Of a stretch of 64,000 bases of DNA, positions 27,217-35,906 are shown one piece after another (the stretch's first letter is position 1; each line of letters begins with the position of its first letter). Source of the DNA: Lachnospiraceae bacterium. Its GTDB lineage: Bacteria > Bacillota > Clostridia > Lachnospirales > Lachnospiraceae. Location: contig JAAUZJ010000038.1 in NCBI GenBank assembly GCA_014804695.1, positions 59,947-123,946 of the forward strand, in the 5' to 3' direction. Below the pieces are notes generated by a model. That model was not told the origin of the DNA. It searched no databases and saw only the letters and a program-made list of their open reading frames with translations. Position numbers and translations under genes: made by a program.

Positions 27217-29586
27217 TTATTTCTTCTGAAAATTATGATCGATTCTGTTATAAATGAAGCTGATGATAAAGCATAATATTCCGCTGACGAAGAAACTGAC
27301 GGCATTTTCCATGGTGCTGTCATAGTGGATGTCTATCATGATCAGTTTAAAAATGCTTACCATAGATAGGATCAAACCATACAGGCGGAAGGACTTGTTG
27401 CTTTTATAAAAACCGACAACAATGCTTATGATCGCAAATAAGAGAAGGCAGATGCTTATTGCATAATTGATGACATCGTATGAATCCAAAATATAGAACA
27501 TCAGTACGGTGTATTTAAACATAACATAGTATCCTGAATTTACATCTTTCTGAAGAAGCCGTTTGGAATTTATCAGGAATAATAATATAGTCAGCAGGAT
27601 TACAGGGATCTGCCATACCGTTTCATATAATGCGAAGCAGCCCGTTGTCATCAATAGTCCGTTAACTGCAAGCATCATTATTTCGACCGGTTTTTCCTTG
27701 CCGAAGTATTCAAGCTTATTTAGGATCAGATGAACTATCGCAAGTGTGAAGAAAGTGATCAAAAAGGCCTTTGCACCGATAAAATCTATTTTTAACGAAT
27801 TCGATAATACCGCTCTGTGCATAGAGTAATAAGCAAAATCATGTACTTGCGTTAAGGTGATAAGACAAAGCATAAAGTAGCCTGTTACCTTAAAAGCGGT
27901 GAGCGTCGTAGTTTTGCATACATATAAAAATGCTGCATAAATTACAATCAGCATTATCATATATTCTATTTTCTGATAATGATCAGAAGACCCTGAGATG
28001 AATAGGAAGAAAAATGCCGCAATATATGCAAGGCTTGTATATAAATAGAGCTTATTGTCTTTCCATTTACCATAAAGCATAAACGGGACTACGGTAAGAT
28101 AAACAAAGAGATGTTTGCTTATAATAGGATTGTTATAACAGCCCAGACATATCAGAATAAAGCAGCATATCTCTGAAAAAGTTGTACATTCCGTATTTTT
28201 GTAGTTTACATAAAATAGCACAGCAACAGACACAATGTACATAAATGCATAGGAATGATCTTCTGCTAAAATTTCCATTATATTGAATAAGAAAATAAAA
28301 ATAACGGTATTAACAATGGTCAATACCTGGAAAAATATGCCGTTCGTATATTTTTCTTTGAAAGAAAAATAGAACTCAGAAAGTATAAATGCCATTAGGA
28401 GAAGAATGTTCACAGTCTTAAGCGCTGTATGGTCCATAAAGCTAAAACCAATCATATAGATGATCAGATTGGCAGACTTAAAAATGTGGCTGCATAGACT
28501 CTGCTCACAAATTATACGCAAATCTGCTTCGTTTTCAGTTGAATCATCATCACTTGAACGCTTATCTTTAATGTCAAAAACAAATGCAGAAATAAAGTAG
28601 AAAATTGTTAATACCAATATCTTGGTTGCATCCTTATCATGAACGCAAAGAAGTACGCCCAAAATCGACGATATAAAGATGCCAAGCTGTCCGATAATAT
28701 GGAATATGAGGCTTTTTAATTTCGTTAAATATTTAACAAACACTGCCCAGACTAAAATAAATACATATAATAAAATATCTCCAAACACTTTAAAATACAA
28801 ATTGCTTAACAATAGCGTAATATACAGCGAGCCAACGCCACAGCCAATGAGCGCGATGTTAAATTTATTGTCTTTATTCCTTTTTACCAGTACAAAGCCT
28901 GCTGTTATCAGCCCGAAGCTGATTATGTATAGCCCAATTAATTTAATCGTATCGGTCAGATAAGGCAGAAGAAGCGTAGCAAAAATAATAAGGCTTATAA
29001 AAATCAGCACAGACGCAAAAATACCCATGAAATTCCTGCCGAAGAGTTTTTCGTAATCCTTTTGTTCTGTCTTTTTGGCAGAGTTCTGCAATATCGGAGT
29101 GTTTATTGGACGTGTGCTCTGTGGCATGTCTTGTATATTTGCAGTCTGTGTATCAGGCTGACGTGGTGCGCCAATTTCAGTCTGTATGGTTTGCGTCATA
29201 GCCGGATTATTTTCAGACTGTACAGTTTGCGTTATAGGCGGCGTATTTGCAGGTGGCGCAGTTTGTTGCATGTCCGACACATTTACGCTCTGGATAGTCT
29301 GCATCATATTCGGTGCCTTGGAAGCCATATTCTCTGACATATTCGGCACCTTAGAAGTCGCATTCTCCGCTTGGAGCGCACTATGCTGTCTATTCCGCAG
29401 CATCTGAAACTGCCTATTCAAATATGTAAGCTCTGTTTCCAAATAATATATTTTGTCCTGATACAGCGTCCTGTCTTCAGAATCAGGGTATTCATTGGAA
29501 CATTTATATATTAAATCATTAAGTTTTTTTCTTGTATTTAACAGTTCATTTTCAAAATTCAGAAAATCTATTTCTTTTTGATTCAT
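27217..29586 (-). CDS. DUF2339 multi-spanning membrane protein
   Basis: The product has about 789 residues from the ATG at 29586. The N-terminal 70 residues are a coiled coil (EIDFLNFENELLNTRKKLND). A linker rich in Thr, Gln, Asn and Met with degenerate repeats of the form PxxxQTxQS/TxN follows (about 70-180). Roughly 25 membrane helices make up the rest, beginning FMGIFASVLIFISLIIFATL. DUF2339 proteins are large predicted membrane proteins of unknown function. An ATG at 29598 is too close to AAGGAG; the longer frame to 29754 would run through a large inverted repeat and has no ribosome site. Confidence 0.8.
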   Translation of the reverse strand: MNQKEIDFLNFENELLNTRKKLNDLIYKCSNEYPDSEDRTLYQDKIYYLETELTYLNRQFQMLRNRQHSALQAENATSKVPNMSENMASKAPNMMQTIQSVNVSDMQQTAPPANTPPITQTVQSENNPAMTQTIQTEIGAPRQPDTQTANIQDMPQSTRPINTPILQNSAKKTEQKDYEKLFGRNFMGIFASVLIFISLIIFATLLLPYLTDTIKLIGLYIISFGLITAGFVLVKRNKDNKFNIALIGCGVGSLYITLLLSNLYFKVFGDILLYVFILVWAVFVKYLTKLKSLIFHIIGQLGIFISSILGVLLCVHDKDATKILVLTIFYFISAFVFDIKDKRSSDDDSTENEADLRIICEQSLCSHIFKSANLIIYMIGFSFMDHTALKTVNILLLMAFILSEFYFSFKEKYTNGIFFQVLTIVNTVIFIFLFNIMEILAEDHSYAFMYIVSVAVLFYVNYKNTECTTFSEICCFILICLGCYNNPIISKHLFVYLTVVPFMLYGKWKDNKLYLYTSLAYIAAFFFLFISGSSDHYQKIEYMIMLIVIYAAFLYVCKTTTLTAFKVTGYFMLCLITLTQVHDFAYYSMHRAVLSNSLKIDFIGAKAFLITFFTLAIVHLILNKLEYFGKEKPVEIMMLAVNGLLMTTGCFALYETVWQIPVILLTILLFLINSKRLLQKDVNSGYYVMFKYTVLMFYILDSYDVINYAISICLLLFAIISIVVGFYKSNKSFRLYGLILSMVSIFKLIMIDIHYDSTMENAVSFFVSGILCFIISFIYNRIDHNFQKK

Positions 29587-29642
29587 ATTTATAACCATGC
29601 TCCTTTTATATAAATGATTGCAAACCTCTTCTCCAATACCCA

Positions 29643-29725
29643 GAACTTCGCTAATATAAACAAAAGAAAGGGGTGAGTTCGCTCCCGCGGTCGAACCCCG
29701 TCTTTTGTTTATATTAGTGAAGTTC
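29643..29725. repeat. 83-nt inverted repeat with 25-bp arms
   Basis: Arms at 29643-29667 and 29701-29725 are complementary except for one base. The 33-base centre holds GGGGT and CGAACCCC that can extend the pairing. It lies 57 bases upstream of the DUF2339 start on the minus strand. It could be a leader structure, a terminator remnant or a small insertion. The remaining 260 bases up to relA show no gene. Confidence 0.75.
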
Positions 29726-29987
29726 GTGCCCCCGGACAACAGCCTTTCAATCAATTATAGCATAATATTTCCCTAATTTTAATTATTTATTGTCATTTAT
29801 TAATATTGACTATAAAAGTTGCTTAATGTATGCTTAAGTTATATTGCATATTTACAGATGTATCAAAAAATGCTTAATAGGAATACTATGTAAATTAAGA
29901 AGTATCCAAAAAGTGTTTTACTTATAAAAATCGTAGATTTATGATATAACATTGACATGAAGGTAAGCAAAGCGGCTGGTGATGAGT

Positions 29988-32300
29988 ATGGCAACAGAAG
30001 AAAAAAAAGAAGTTTTGATCGATGATGGAAGAATTGAATCTATAGAAGAATTTCAAACCCCTGAAACCTTGTATCAGGAGCTTGTTGCGCGTGTGTGTAA
30101 ATATCATCCTTCGGCCGATATTTCATTGATTGAAAATGCGTACCAGATAGCCTATAAAGCACATAAGGACCAGGTACGTAAGTCCGGAGAACCTTATATT
30201 ATCCATCCATTATATGTGGCTATTATTCTTGCTGATCTGGAGATGGATAAGGAAACAATAGTTGCGGGTCTTCTGCATGACGTAGTGGAAGACACGATTA
30301 TGACAGATGGTGAAATAGAGTGGAGATTCGGGGAAGATGTGGCGCTTTTGGTGGACGGCGTTACGAAGTTAGATAAGCTGAATTTTCATGGAGATATGGT
30401 TAATGATAAAGATGCGGTTAAACTCGAAAGACAGGCGGAGAATCTTCGTAAGATGTTTCTTGCTATGGCCAAGGATATCCGCGTCATTGTGATCAAACTT
30501 GCTGATAGACTTCACAATATGCGAACATTGCAGCATATGAAGCCGGAGAAGCAGCAGGAGATTGCAAGGGAGACTCTGGACATTTATTCTCCGATAGCCC
30601 AGAGACTTGGAATTTCCAAAATTAAGGTAGAACTTGACGATTTATCGTTAAAATATTTAGAGCCGGAAGCATATTATGATTTGGTTAATACGATTTCGGT
30701 TCGTAAGAGTGTTCGTGAGAAATATATTCAGACAATAGTTGATGAGGTGAGCGAGCATATAGACAGGGCAGGAATTAAGGCTCACATTGATGGCCGGATT
30801 AAGCATTTTTTCAGTATATATAAGAAAATGAAGAATCAGAATAAGACCATCGACCAGATTTATGATCTGTTTGCAGTACGTATCATAGTGGATACGGTTC
30901 CTGAGTGTTATGCTGCGCTTGGCGTTATCCATGAGATGTATAAACCGATTCCCGGACGTTTTAAGGATTATATTGCCATGCCTAAGGCAAATATGTATCA
31001 GTCATTGCATACAACCTTGATTGGTACAAGCGGACAGCCTTTTGAAATTCAGATCAGGACGTATGATATGCACAAGGCTGCAGAGTACGGTATTGCCGCA
31101 CACTGGAAATATAAAGAGGCATCCGACGGTAAGAAAGTTGAAACACAGGAGGAAGAGAAGCTGGTCTGGCTGAGACAGATTCTCGAATGGCAGCAGACCG
31201 CAGAGGACAATAAGGAGTTTATGAAGCTTCTAAAGAGCGATCTGAACCTTTTTTCAGATCATGTGTACTGCTTTACACCTACCGGTGATGTTAAAAATCT
31301 GCCTGCCGGTTCGACGCCTATTGACTTTGCATACAGTATACACAGTGCAGTCGGCAATAAAATGATAGGAGCGAGGGTTAACGGTAAACTTGTTACAATT
31401 GATTATGAGATCAAAAACGGCGACCGCATAGAGATAATGACCTCGCAGAATTCCAAGGGCCCAAGCCGCGACTGGCTGAATCTGGTAAAAAGTACGCAGG
31501 CCAAGACTAAAATTAACCAGTGGTTCAAACATCAGTTAAAGGAAGAGAATATAGTAAAAGGTAAGGAACTTTTACTTAGTTACTGCAAGTCCAGATCCAT
31601 AAATACACAGGACATCATGATTCCGGTATATGAAAATGCCGTGATGAAAAAATATGGATTCAGTGATTGGGATTCGGTGCTTGCGGCTGTCGGGCATGGC
31701 GGACTTAAAGAGGGCCAGGTCATTAACCGTATGCAGGAGTTGTACGATAATGACCACAAGAAAGAGATATCCAATGAAGACGTGCTTGCGGAGATACAGG
31801 AAAACGCCCAGTTTATCAGAGCCCGCGATAAGAAAAGTAAGAGTGGTATTGTGGTAAAGGGCATTCATGACGTAGCTGTCAGGTTTTCTAAATGCTGCAG
31901 TCCGGTGCCCGGAGATGAAATCGTTGGTTTTGTTACGAGGGGAAGAGGTATTTCCATTCATAGAACGGACTGTATAAATATTTTGAATCTTCCCGAAATC
32001 GACCGGGAAAGGATGATTGACGCGGAGTGGCAGCATGGCATTGAAGATGCAGGAAGTGAGAAATACCTTGCGGAAATAAATATTTATGCAAATAACAGAA
32101 ACGGTCTTTTGGCCGATGTTTCAAGGGCGCTTACGGAGAAAAATATTGATATTCTGGCGCTTAATACAAGAATAAATAAACAGGGAACGGCTACAATGGC
32201 AGTAAGCTTTGAGATCGCGAGCAGGGATGAATTGCAGCGTATTATAGATAAGATACGTATGATAGAAAGCGTTATTGATATAGAGCGTTCTTCGAGCTAA
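29988..32300 (+). CDS. relA: Bifunctional (p)ppGpp synthetase/hydrolase RelA/SpoT
   Basis: This 770-residue enzyme has an N-terminal HD hydrolase domain (GLLHDVVEDT and ADRLHNMRTL), a synthetase domain (GRIKHFFSIYKKMKNQNKTI, then YQSLHTTLIG), a TGS domain (VYCFTPTGDVKNLPAGSTPI) and a C-terminal zinc-finger/ACT region (RFSKCCSPVPGDE). Both catalytic domains look intact, so it should make and degrade the alarmone. The start is uncertain among GTG 29979, ATG 29982 and ATG 29988, none with a strong ribosome site. A hydrolase gene follows 58 bases downstream. Confidence 0.95.
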   Translation: MATEEKKEVLIDDGRIESIEEFQTPETLYQELVARVCKYHPSADISLIENAYQIAYKAHKDQVRKSGEPYIIHPLYVAIILADLEMDKETIVAGLLHDVVEDTIMTDGEIEWRFGEDVALLVDGVTKLDKLNFHGDMVNDKDAVKLERQAENLRKMFLAMAKDIRVIVIKLADRLHNMRTLQHMKPEKQQEIARETLDIYSPIAQRLGISKIKVELDDLSLKYLEPEAYYDLVNTISVRKSVREKYIQTIVDEVSEHIDRAGIKAHIDGRIKHFFSIYKKMKNQNKTIDQIYDLFAVRIIVDTVPECYAALGVIHEMYKPIPGRFKDYIAMPKANMYQSLHTTLIGTSGQPFEIQIRTYDMHKAAEYGIAAHWKYKEASDGKKVETQEEEKLVWLRQILEWQQTAEDNKEFMKLLKSDLNLFSDHVYCFTPTGDVKNLPAGSTPIDFAYSIHSAVGNKMIGARVNGKLVTIDYEIKNGDRIEIMTSQNSKGPSRDWLNLVKSTQAKTKINQWFKHQLKEENIVKGKELLLSYCKSRSINTQDIMIPVYENAVMKKYGFSDWDSVLAAVGHGGLKEGQVINRMQELYDNDHKKEISNEDVLAEIQENAQFIRARDKKSKSGIVVKGIHDVAVRFSKCCSPVPGDEIVGFVTRGRGISIHRTDCINILNLPEIDRERMIDAEWQHGIEDAGSEKYLAEINIYANNRNGLLADVSRALTEKNIDILALNTRINKQGTATMAVSFEIASRDELQRIIDKIRMIESVIDIERSSS

Positions 32301-32358
32301 ATAAGTAATAGGAAATGGCGAAAATGTTTAAGTAATTAAGAAGGGTACGGTTATTACT

Positions 32359-32988
32359 ATGGCAAATTTAAAAATCGGCAGAATGATGCTTGGCATATGC
32401 CAGACCAACTGCTATTTTGTATATAAAGAAGGGGAAAAAGATGTAATCTTCTTTGATCCGGCGGATAAGGGCGACTATATATATGAAACTATGAAAGAAA
32501 AAGGCTTTAATATAGCCGGAATTTTGCTGACACACGGGCATTTTGACCACATATGGGGAACGAATAAGTTGAGGGAACTCTCAGGTGCACCGATTTATGC
32601 ATATGAAGAAGAAAAGGTACTTTGCGAGGATGCGGTTGTAAACGTATCGGATCAGGTTGGAAGGCCATATACGGTAATCCCTGACAGATATTTAAAGGAC
32701 GGCGAAGAGATCACGATTGCGGGAATGACCTGTAAGCTTATTGCAACGCCGGGGCATACAGTGGGAAGCTGCTGTTATTATTTCGAGGAAGATAAAGTTT
32801 TAATAAGCGGAGATACTCTTTTCCAGGAATCAGTGGGCAGAACAGACCTTGCAACCGGAAGTATGAGCTCAATCATCCGTTCCATAAAAGAAAGACTGTT
32901 TGTACTGCCGGATGATGTAAAAGTCTATCCCGGACATGGAGATGTGACAAGTATCGGGCATGAGAAGAAATACAATCCATTTTGTTAG
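32359..32988 (+). CDS. Metallo-beta-lactamase-fold hydrolase (glyoxalase II-like)
   Basis: This 209-residue protein has the binuclear metal motif THGHFDH, followed by ATPGHTVGSCCYYF, ISGDTLF and VYPGHGD. These are the metal ligands of the family. Compact members of this length are often annotated as hydroxyacylglutathione hydrolase-like, but the true thioester substrate is unknown. It directly follows relA in the common Firmicute order, and its stop lies within the ribosome-site region of the next gene. Confidence 0.92.
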   Translation: MANLKIGRMMLGICQTNCYFVYKEGEKDVIFFDPADKGDYIYETMKEKGFNIAGILLTHGHFDHIWGTNKLRELSGAPIYAYEEEKVLCEDAVVNVSDQVGRPYTVIPDRYLKDGEEITIAGMTCKLIATPGHTVGSCCYYFEEDKVLISGDTLFQESVGRTDLATGSMSSIIRSIKERLFVLPDDVKVYPGHGDVTSIGHEKKYNPFC

Positions 32989-33005
32989 GAGTGAAAAATG
33001 CGTTT

Positions 33006-34268
33006 ATGGATGAACGAATCTCAAAACTTGCGCATGAAGTTTTAAGACTTGCCCATGACGGTATTTTAATTAATATGCGTTTTTTAGACGTTGCGCTCTC
33101 TAAACTCAGATTGGAAGAAAGAGTGAATACGGGCGCGTTTGTCTATGATGGCGCCACGCTTTATTATGATCCGGTGCTGCTGCTTACCAGATATAAGGAA
33201 GAACCGCATTATGCGGTGAGACTTTATCTGCATACGCTGCTGCACTGTATTTTTTATCATGGATATCAGACGGATAAATTAGAGCGGGATTACTGGGATC
33301 TGGCAAGCGATATTGCGGTAGAAAATACAATCCTTTCAATGAATCTATATCTTGCTGCCCTGCCCTCGGATGAGCTTCTTAGAAACAGGCTCGATATTAT
33401 AAAAAAGCAGGCGGGAGGACTTAGTGCGGAGAAACTTTACAGGCATTTCAGGATAGAGCCGCCCTCGGATAAGGCAGTACATGAGTGGAATAAGCTCTGC
33501 CATTATGATGAACATATTTACTGGGACAGAAAAGAAGAACTTGAGCTTTCGCAGGAAGAGTGGCGAAAGGTAAGCGAGCGTATAAGGGCGGATTTAAAGA
33601 GCTTTTCCAAGGATAAAAATAACTCGGAGAGCATAGAGGAAAATTTAAAAGAGGCGCTTAGGGAAAAGTACGATTATACGGATTTTCTCAGACGGTTTAT
33701 GGTTATGGGCGAGGATTTGCAGGTCAGCGATGATGAGTTTGACTATATATATTACACCTTTGGTCTGTCGCATTACGGAAATATGCCCTTAGTTGAGCCG
33801 CTTGAGTATAAGGATACTAACAAGATCAAAGACTTCGTGATTGCGATTGATACCTCGGCGTCGTGCCGCGGAGAACTGGTACACGCTTTCTTAAATAAAA
33901 CTTATCAGATAATGCAGGAGAGTGAGAACTTTTTTAATAAAATCAATGTGCATATCATACAGTGCGATAATGAAGTACAGAGCGACACGAAGATAACCTG
34001 CAGGGATGAGTTTGATAAATTTTTAACAAACGGAAAGCTTAGGGGCTTTGGCTCTACTGATTTCAGGCCGGTTTTTGAGTATGTTGATAAGCTGCAAAGT
34101 GACGGGGAATTCGATAAACTAAAGGGGCTTATTTATTTTACGGATGGGTATGGAATTTATCCGGAGCGGATGCCGGAGTATGATACGGCGTTTGTGTTTA
34201 TAAATGAAGATGGAGAGGCGCCGGCTGTGCCTGCGTGGGCGATTAAGATAGTGGTAGAGGAATTGTAG
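33006..34268 (+). CDS. DUF2201 putative metallopeptidase with VWA-like domain
   Basis: The product has about 420 residues. The N-terminal half resembles DUF2201 metallopeptidase-like domains, with LHTLLHCIFYH where related proteins have an HExxH-like motif; here Glu is not present, so catalysis is doubtful. The C-terminal half is a von Willebrand A-like domain with the MIDAS motif VIAIDTSASCRGE and a later DFRPVF. In many genomes such genes follow a MoxR AAA ATPase gene, but none is adjacent here. The ATG at 33006 is 14 bases from AGGAG; an upstream TTG (32982) overlaps the hydrolase gene. Confidence 0.75.
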   Translation: MDERISKLAHEVLRLAHDGILINMRFLDVALSKLRLEERVNTGAFVYDGATLYYDPVLLLTRYKEEPHYAVRLYLHTLLHCIFYHGYQTDKLERDYWDLASDIAVENTILSMNLYLAALPSDELLRNRLDIIKKQAGGLSAEKLYRHFRIEPPSDKAVHEWNKLCHYDEHIYWDRKEELELSQEEWRKVSERIRADLKSFSKDKNNSESIEENLKEALREKYDYTDFLRRFMVMGEDLQVSDDEFDYIYYTFGLSHYGNMPLVEPLEYKDTNKIKDFVIAIDTSASCRGELVHAFLNKTYQIMQESENFFNKINVHIIQCDNEVQSDTKITCRDEFDKFLTNGKLRGFGSTDFRPVFEYVDKLQSDGEFDKLKGLIYFTDGYGIYPERMPEYDTAFVFINEDGEAPAVPAWAIKIVVEEL

Positions 34269-34275
34269 AGCGAAG

Positions 34276-35457
34276 ATGACAGCAACAAGAGAAATCAGAG
34301 AAACATGGGAAAAACAGCCGGATGGTTTTCCGGATTTCCTTAAGAAAAACCCAGACCTTTTTCCTATAGTTGAATCCGAACGAAAAAAAGAAAACGAGAC
34401 ACTCATGCAGGAATTCTCCCAGAGAATCCAAAAGAAATTACGTCATAGACCAAAAGACAAAGAACGACAAAATGAGTGGGAACAGGAACTTGAACAAGAT
34501 TTTACTGAGCTTATGGAAAGAGAAAAGATTCTTAATCTTTCCGAATGGATGAGCCCCGTGTTGATTAACGCATTTAAATGTGAGACAAAGCATTTTGTAA
34601 ATAAGGTCAGAGCGTTTGACGATACACTGACTCCGGCGCAGATCTGGCAGACTTTACGAAATTATTTTATCTATGCCATGATCGTAGATATGCAGGGAAA
34701 GGAACAGCATGCAGAAAACCCGATTCTGGCATACAGTCTTCTCTATCCTTATACCGATAATTATATTGACGATGAACATATTTCAGTACAGGATAAAGAG
34801 CGATATGATCAGATGATAGCCTTGAAACTAAAAGGTGAATCCGTGGAACCTGGAAATTCGCTGGAAGAGAAAACCTGCCGCCTTCTTGATATGATCCTTG
34901 AGTCATATGAAGGTCCTGCAAAGAAAAAAGTCGCAGGAACGCTGTTACAACTTCTGGAAGCCCAGAATAGTAGTATCGGGCAACAGAAAACAGACGTAAC
35001 GGAAGAACAGATTCTAGAGATTTCAATGTGGAAAGGGAGTACTTCCGTACTGGCGGATTATCTTTTTGCAACTACAGACTGGACAGAATATGAGGAAGAT
35101 TTTTATTTGAAATTCGGATTTTTGCTGCAGCTTGTAGACGATCTTCAGGACATTGATGAGGATAAAAAGTCTGGAAGCCACACGCTTATGACGGAAGCAG
35201 AAAAACAGCAGAAGTTAGAACAATACACCAACCGTCTGCTTTGGTTTACATGGAACGTGATCCGGGAATTTAATCCAATCAATCCGGCGCTAAAAGGGTT
35301 TGTCCTGAAATACTGTGTGGAAATTTCGCTAATAACGGCAGCAATGAATCAGCAATTCTTTTCCGGAGAATACTTGAAAGCACTGGAGCTATATCTGCCG
35401 TTTACGGGGGATTTCCTGAAAAAGATGAAGAAAGAAAAAAGTCGGAATATCTTGTAG
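34276..35457 (+). CDS. Class I isoprenoid-synthase-fold protein of unknown substrate
   Basis: This 393-residue, mainly helical protein carries two Asp-rich stretches: SLLYPYTDNYIDDEH near residue 155-170 and GFLLQLVDDLQDIDEDKKSG near 278-297. Their spacing and setting resemble the two metal-diphosphate motifs of trans-isoprenyl diphosphate and terpene synthases, though neither is a canonical DDxxD. The N-terminal 90 residues are strongly charged. It sits 450 bases before ispG of the MEP pathway, with a toxin locus between. It starts 7 bases after the DUF2201/VWA gene. Prenyl transfer or cyclisation is an inference. Confidence 0.55.
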   Translation: MTATREIRETWEKQPDGFPDFLKKNPDLFPIVESERKKENETLMQEFSQRIQKKLRHRPKDKERQNEWEQELEQDFTELMEREKILNLSEWMSPVLINAFKCETKHFVNKVRAFDDTLTPAQIWQTLRNYFIYAMIVDMQGKEQHAENPILAYSLLYPYTDNYIDDEHISVQDKERYDQMIALKLKGESVEPGNSLEEKTCRLLDMILESYEGPAKKKVAGTLLQLLEAQNSSIGQQKTDVTEEQILEISMWKGSTSVLADYLFATTDWTEYEEDFYLKFGFLLQLVDDLQDIDEDKKSGSHTLMTEAEKQQKLEQYTNRLLWFTWNVIREFNPINPALKGFVLKYCVEISLITAAMNQQFFSGEYLKALELYLPFTGDFLKKMKKEKSRNIL

Positions 35458-35480
35458 TGTCCGATACTTTTTGATAAAAT
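35452..35480 (+). promoter_or_regulatory. Toxin mRNA promoter
   Basis: TTGTAG (35452-35457), a 17-base spacer and TAAAAT (35475-35480) overlap the stop codon of the preceding gene. The -10 region TTTGATAAAATAT is shared with the opposing promoter at 35804-35832. Confidence 0.7.
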
Positions 35481-35486
35481 ATTCAT

Positions 35487-35611
35487 ATGGGTGCTGCCAT
35501 AACGGTAGGCGGCTAGTCCTTCTTCCGGAGGGACTGTGACCCTCCGATTACAATGTATCTTCGATACATAGAAACCTGTGTGCAGGAATCTGGGAAAGGA
35601 GGGCTTTGCCA
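35487..35611 (+). promoter_or_regulatory. Structured 5' leader of the small toxin mRNA
   Basis: The untranslated leader contains hairpins CGGAGGG/CCCTCCG (within 35525-35550), ATGTATC/GATACAT around TTC (35553-35569) and CCTG/CAGG. A strong ribosome site, AAAGGAGGG, ends it. Extensive folding before the start codon is typical of type I toxin messages, whose translation is gated by structure. Confidence 0.6.
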
Positions 35612-35716
35612 ATGTTGACAATAGAAGGTCTGATAGCAGTAATCAGCTTATGCCTGACAGCTTTCGGACTTGGATATGCAATAGGAAGTAAAGATAATAA
35701 TAAACCACAAAAATAG
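35612..35716 (+). CDS. Small hydrophobic type I toxin (holin-like)
   Basis: This 34-residue peptide has one membrane helix (GLIAVISLCLTAFGLGYAI) and a charged tail ending in SKDNNKPQK. This matches the plan of the short Firmicute holin-like toxins related to TxpA: an N-terminal MxTxE/G start, one helix and a polar tail. GGAGGG lies 8 bases upstream. The stop codon is within the first arm of a bidirectional terminator. An opposing promoter downstream would make a short antisense RNA over the 3' part. Membrane depolarisation upon release is the expected effect by family analogy. Confidence 0.7.
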   Translation: MLTIEGLIAVISLCLTAFGLGYAIGSKDNNKPQK

Positions 35717-35797
35717 CCGCCCACAGTCTGGAAAACTTAGCGGCTATTTTTGCAACTAATAATTCGGACTAGCCGTCTATCGGCAGTACCTTTATGT
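35706..35797 (-). ncRNA. Putative antisense antitoxin RNA
   Basis: A transcript from the minus promoter at 35804-35832 would begin near 35797 and end at the bidirectional terminator, giving about 90 nt complementary to the 3' end of the toxin mRNA. Its first 25 or so bases repeat the toxin mRNA leader (ACTGCC and GGCTAGTCC). Ends are estimates. Confidence 0.55.
35711..35751. terminator. Bidirectional terminator of the toxin locus
   Basis: AAATAGCCGC (35711-35720) pairs with GCGGCTATTT (35740-35749). T-runs follow the stem on the plus strand and, through the A-run at 35709-35713, on the minus strand, so both convergent transcripts can end here. Confidence 0.8.
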
Positions 35798-35803
35798 AGA
35801 TAT

Positions 35804-35832
35804 ATTTTATCAAACAAATATGGAGTTGTCAA
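35804..35832 (-). promoter_or_regulatory. Antisense RNA promoter
   Basis: On the minus strand TTGACA (35832-35827), a 17-base spacer and TAAAAT (35809-35804) form a near-consensus promoter, stronger than the toxin promoter it opposes. Confidence 0.75.
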
Positions 35833-35906
35833 ATCTAGCGGAGTGTTCCGCTGAAATCATAGGAAGTTCAGGATAACTAAAAATACATAAACAGGAGGAC
35901 ATCCAA

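Noticed and set aside
29668..29700. tRNA-like T-arm (GGTCGAACCCC) as a tRNA gene
   Set aside because: No acceptor, D or anticodon arms can be formed; it is the centre of an inverted repeat.
29951..29957. TTGACA upstream of relA as its -35 box
   Set aside because: A -10 box 17 bases later would fall at or after the start codon.
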